Shown here: positions 4,592 to 7,399 of the stretch, piece by piece
How positions within the stretch are numbered: the first letter of the stretch is position 1
How the letters are laid out: the number at the start of each line of letters is the position of its first letter
Assembly (NCBI GenBank): GCA_031266495.1
Contig: JAISAX010000167.1
Coordinates: 1 to 7,399 of the forward strand
DNA from: Opitutaceae bacterium
Lineage (GTDB): Bacteria; Verrucomicrobiota; Verrucomicrobiae; Opitutales; Opitutaceae
Direction: 5' to 3'
DNA length: 7,399 nt
The notes under the pieces: generated by a model
What the model was told of the DNA's origin: nothing
The model's input: only the letters and a program-made list of their open reading frames with translations
The model's database searches: none
Program-made: the position numbers and the translations under genes

Positions 4592-7330
4592 ATGTGCCAC
4601 CAACTCCATAATCTCCACCGCCACCGCCGGGGTCTCGCCGCCACGATCTGCATGATGCTGGTTGCAACACTCTGCGCACTCCATGCCGACACGGCTTTAC
4701 TTCAGCCCCAGTCCCAGCCCCGGCCCTCATCCCCGAATCTCCTTACCGACCCCGACATCGAGGACACAAACGCCGTCCCCATGTGGAAATGGACGCCTTA
4801 CGGCTCCGCCACGGAGGAAGACACTGCGCGACGCGATTCCGACAATCCCTGGTCGGGCCGCTGGTCGGTGCGGGCGGGCATGGGGAACCTCAACTGGGGA
4901 GACGTTCCCGTGCGCGCCGGCATGGCGCTGGAACTGCGTTTCCGGGCGCGTGGCACCAGCAACGGCGCTCCGCTCGACATCATGCTCCGCCAGTCCGCCC
5001 CCATTGACCGCGTGTTCTTCCGCGTGAACACCGGCCTGACCGACGACTGGCGCGAATACGTTTACCGCACCGCGCTCCCGGCGGACATCCCCGCCGACGC
5101 CAGAATTTATCTCGGTTTCTGGACGCGTGTTCCCGGGTTTCGCTGGCTGGACGACCTCTCGCTTCGCGAATTGCCGGTTACCGAGGGCGGCGAGGCGCCG
5201 ACAATCAATCCGGTCCGCAATCCCTCCTTCGAGGCGGGCGTTGATGGCTGGACGGCCACCATTCGCGAGGGCGAATTCGGCGACAAATGGTCGTGGCATG
5301 ACACGGGCGTCACGTATCCAAATCCATCGGACGCGAAAATCGAATCCCTCGCCGCGAGCGCGGGCGACGAGGCTCCGCATGGCAAACGTTATTTTTCGGT
5401 CACGGTGAAGGAACAATGCCGCGCCGTCGTCACCAGCGCGTATTTCCCGGCCCGATACGGACACAAAATGAAGCTCGTTTTCCATGCGCGCTCAAATGGC
5501 GGCCAATGGTTCGAGGCCGGCATTGGCGGCGGGAAAAACAGCGACATTTCCATCCAGGGACGTCCCGTGCCGTCCTCCACCCGATGGCAGCGGCATGAAA
5601 TACCGCTCACCCTGAAAGTTTCCGGCGGAGGTTTTTATGTGGTGCGTTTTGCCTTCGACAAACCCGGCACGTACGACATCGACGCCGTCTCGTTTGTCGA
5701 GGAGGCGAGTCCGGTAAAAACGCTGTATCCGCCGTCGGTGGCGATCCAGGCCGCGGCGGGGATGCCGCTCGCCAGTCTTTTTGATCGCGGTGACAAGGCG
5801 GTTTTCAAGCTTGTTGTCGCCGACGAAAAGCCGCGGACGCCGCTCGCCTGGGACATCGGCGTAGTGGATTATCTGGACAACAAGACCGCGCTTCCCGGCG
5901 TTTCGCTGACAACCGGTGCCGATGGTTACGGCGAGGTTTTGTTTGAAGTGCCGACTTCGCAATTCGGCGCATTCCGCATCGAGGCTGCGCGCAAATCTTC
6001 GGGAAACCCAAACCCAACCGCGACCGGGAACACCGGCGGCGAGGTGCTGGCCGAGCAACTGTACAGCGTGTTGCCCGAATTGCCCGAGGCGTCCACGCGT
6101 CCCGATTCGTTTTTCGGGAGTCACGTTGACCTCACGCCGTGGAATCTGGAAATCGCTCGCCGCGCCGGTTTCCGCTGGCTGCGCCTGTATCCGCCGCTCA
6201 CGACAAAATGGCTCGTCGTGGAACCCGGCGAACCGGGCAAATGGGTTTTCAAAACAAAAGATCTGGTGAGAGCCAGGGCAATGGGTTTCCGGATACTGGG
6301 AAGTTTCGACACCGTCGCGGATCACGCCGCCGATGTGGATCCCGCCAGCCCGGTCAAGAATCGCTGGAGCGCGGCGTATCCGCCCAGGGACATCGGCCAG
6401 TGGAAAGATTACGTTGTGCGCACGTTCACGGCGTTCGCGCCCTACATTGACGCATGGGAAATCTGGAACGAACCCGACGGCGCTTTCCTGCGCGTGAGGC
6501 CGGGCGTGCGAAAGGACGACGTGTTGCTGGCCTTGTTCAAGGCGACCCGCGAGGCGCTTGATTCGACGGGCAAACCGTACGAGTTGATCGCGCCCGGCAC
6601 GGCAGGCATCAGCCCGGCTCTTTCGTGGGAATTGCTCGACAGGGGCGCGGGCAAATGGCTCGACGGTTTTTCGTTCCATTATTACGGCATTCATGCCGGT
6701 TCCACGAGTCCGGATTCCGACCTGGTCCGGGAGACGCTCGCGAAGTATCGTTTCTACAAAAACCGGGCGGGCGAGGTGATGCCGCTCTGGAATACGGAAG
6801 GCGGCCTGGGTGGCGGGAGCAGTTGGCTGAACACGTACCGGATTCCGAAGACGAGCACCGGAACGCCGTCCACCGACGCCGCCGCCATGATCCGCGCCAC
6901 GCTCCTGCTCAAGGCGCTGGGCCTGAAACGGTACATCAATTATTTCGCGGGCGCGTCCGAAGCGGGCCGCAATGTCCAGCACGACCATTGCACGACGTCG
7001 ATCGAGACGACCGGCCTGCCGAATCCGGGCATCGCCTCGCACGCCGCCATGGTGCTCTTGACCGAGGACGCCGCGCCCGCGGGTTTTGATACGCGGGAGG
7101 TCGATGGTTCCCGCGTGTCGTGCGCCCGCTTCGTTTCGCCCGACGGGAGAAACGTGGAAGCCTGGTGGTCGGTCGATGATTTGCCGCTGGCGCGTGCCGC
7201 CGCGCCAGCGCCTGGCGCCGGCGACGAGGTTTACGACATGATGGGCAATCGCGTTACCGAAGCCGCTGCAGATTCCGCGAAGGTTGGCCGTTTCCCGTTC
7301 TACGTCCTGCGTCATCCCGCAAACAAATAA
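4592..7330 (+). CDS. Exported multidomain glycoside hydrolase, clan GH-A type, with two CBM-like domains
   Basis: A 912-residue exported enzyme, numbered from ATG 4592. A signal peptide (basic RHRR at 10-13, hydrophobic 15-30, cleavage near LHA at 30-32) directs export. Two beta-sandwich carbohydrate-binding-like domains follow, at about 48-194 (starting NLLTDPDIED) and about 204-371 (NPVRNPSFEAGVDGW). A linker/Ig-like region spans about 380-495. A TIM barrel spans about 505-790. WEIWNEPDG carries the probable acid/base E627, and PLWNTEGG the probable nucleophile E736, the retaining clan GH-A arrangement; FHYYG (H696) fits a conserved subsite strand. The C-terminal 110 residues look like a beta-sandwich. 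GH39- or GH5-like affiliation is possible, but I cannot fix the family or substrate. There is no PEP-CTERM signal, so the product is probably periplasmic, secreted or otherwise bound. An in-frame TTG at 4574 would add six residues; ATG is preferred. No Shine-Dalgarno site is seen. Confidence 0.88.
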   Translation: MCHQLHNLHRHRRGLAATICMMLVATLCALHADTALLQPQSQPRPSSPNLLTDPDIEDTNAVPMWKWTPYGSATEEDTARRDSDNPWSGRWSVRAGMGNLNWGDVPVRAGMALELRFRARGTSNGAPLDIMLRQSAPIDRVFFRVNTGLTDDWREYVYRTALPADIPADARIYLGFWTRVPGFRWLDDLSLRELPVTEGGEAPTINPVRNPSFEAGVDGWTATIREGEFGDKWSWHDTGVTYPNPSDAKIESLAASAGDEAPHGKRYFSVTVKEQCRAVVTSAYFPARYGHKMKLVFHARSNGGQWFEAGIGGGKNSDISIQGRPVPSSTRWQRHEIPLTLKVSGGGFYVVRFAFDKPGTYDIDAVSFVEEASPVKTLYPPSVAIQAAAGMPLASLFDRGDKAVFKLVVADEKPRTPLAWDIGVVDYLDNKTALPGVSLTTGADGYGEVLFEVPTSQFGAFRIEAARKSSGNPNPTATGNTGGEVLAEQLYSVLPELPEASTRPDSFFGSHVDLTPWNLEIARRAGFRWLRLYPPLTTKWLVVEPGEPGKWVFKTKDLVRARAMGFRILGSFDTVADHAADVDPASPVKNRWSAAYPPRDIGQWKDYVVRTFTAFAPYIDAWEIWNEPDGAFLRVRPGVRKDDVLLALFKATREALDSTGKPYELIAPGTAGISPALSWELLDRGAGKWLDGFSFHYYGIHAGSTSPDSDLVRETLAKYRFYKNRAGEVMPLWNTEGGLGGGSSWLNTYRIPKTSTGTPSTDAAAMIRATLLLKALGLKRYINYFAGASEAGRNVQHDHCTTSIETTGLPNPGIASHAAMVLLTEDAAPAGFDTREVDGSRVSCARFVSPDGRNVEAWWSVDDLPLARAAAPAPGAGDEVYDMMGNRVTEAAADSAKVGRFPFYVLRHPANK

Positions 7331-7399
7331 CCTCCCCCCCCCCGCAAAATTAATTATAGTTAAACTAAGGGAACTGGTCAGAAGTTTAATACTATTTTT
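7331..7399. repeat. C10 run and AT-rich tail after the glycoside hydrolase
   Basis: Three bases past the hydrolase stop codon, CCT is followed by ten C (7334-7343). The rest (7344-7399) is AT-rich and includes a small inverted repeat, TAGTT/AACTA (7357-7361, 7363-7367), and a terminal T run at the window edge. I see no gene or clear terminator in it. Confidence 0.7.

Noticed and set aside
5492..7315. 607-codon minus-strand open frame inside the hydrolase gene
   Set aside because: The plus strand has a signal peptide, binding domains and both catalytic motifs. The minus-strand product is Arg-rich and motif-free.

Overview
The window looks like a carbohydrate-utilisation locus from the chromosome of a Verrucomicrobiota bacterium, most likely an Opitutaceae-like lineage. 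That assignment is an inference. It rests on a PEP-CTERM surface protein and an H-X9-DG pseudopilin next to a LacI-type regulator and a large secreted glycoside hydrolase, on the GC-rich coding sequence, and on start codons without clear Shine-Dalgarno sites. No rRNA, tRNA or other taxonomic marker is present.

Layout, left to right. Positions 1-77 are an uninterrupted C run. A minus-strand gene (89-1354) encodes a cytoplasmic beta-propeller protein of the oligogalacturonate lyase (PL22) type. It is transcribed divergently from a LacI/GalR-family regulator (1477-2601, +). Between them lies an imperfect 18-bp palindrome with a central CpG, overlapping a plausible promoter for the regulator, so it is a good operator candidate. 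Three more plus-strand genes follow. The first is a PEP-CTERM exported protein (2664-3470). The second is a prepilin-like H-X9-DG protein (3635-4351). The third is a large exported glycoside hydrolase with two N-terminal carbohydrate-binding-like domains and a clan GH-A type TIM barrel (4592-7330).

The non-coding DNA is unusually structured. Long C or G runs lie just beyond the stop codons of three genes (77 C; 11 G then 15 C; 10 C). The gap before the pseudopilin gene also carries a CA dinucleotide repeat and a fragment resembling a REP half-site. The gap before the hydrolase gene carries an inverted pair of GTAG-headed REP-like palindromes (a BIME-like unit), a 10-bp tandem repeat and a perfect 16-bp palindrome.

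How the genes may work together (inference): the hydrolase and the two surface-type proteins would act on a plant polysaccharide outside the cytoplasm. The PL22-like enzyme would process unsaturated or uronic-acid-containing oligosaccharides inside the cell, and the LacI-type protein would sense a sugar ligand and control at least the divergent pair. The two middle genes are visibly AT-richer than the genes around them. No CRISPR array, transposase gene or RNA gene was seen. No gene-free stretch exceeds 300 bases.
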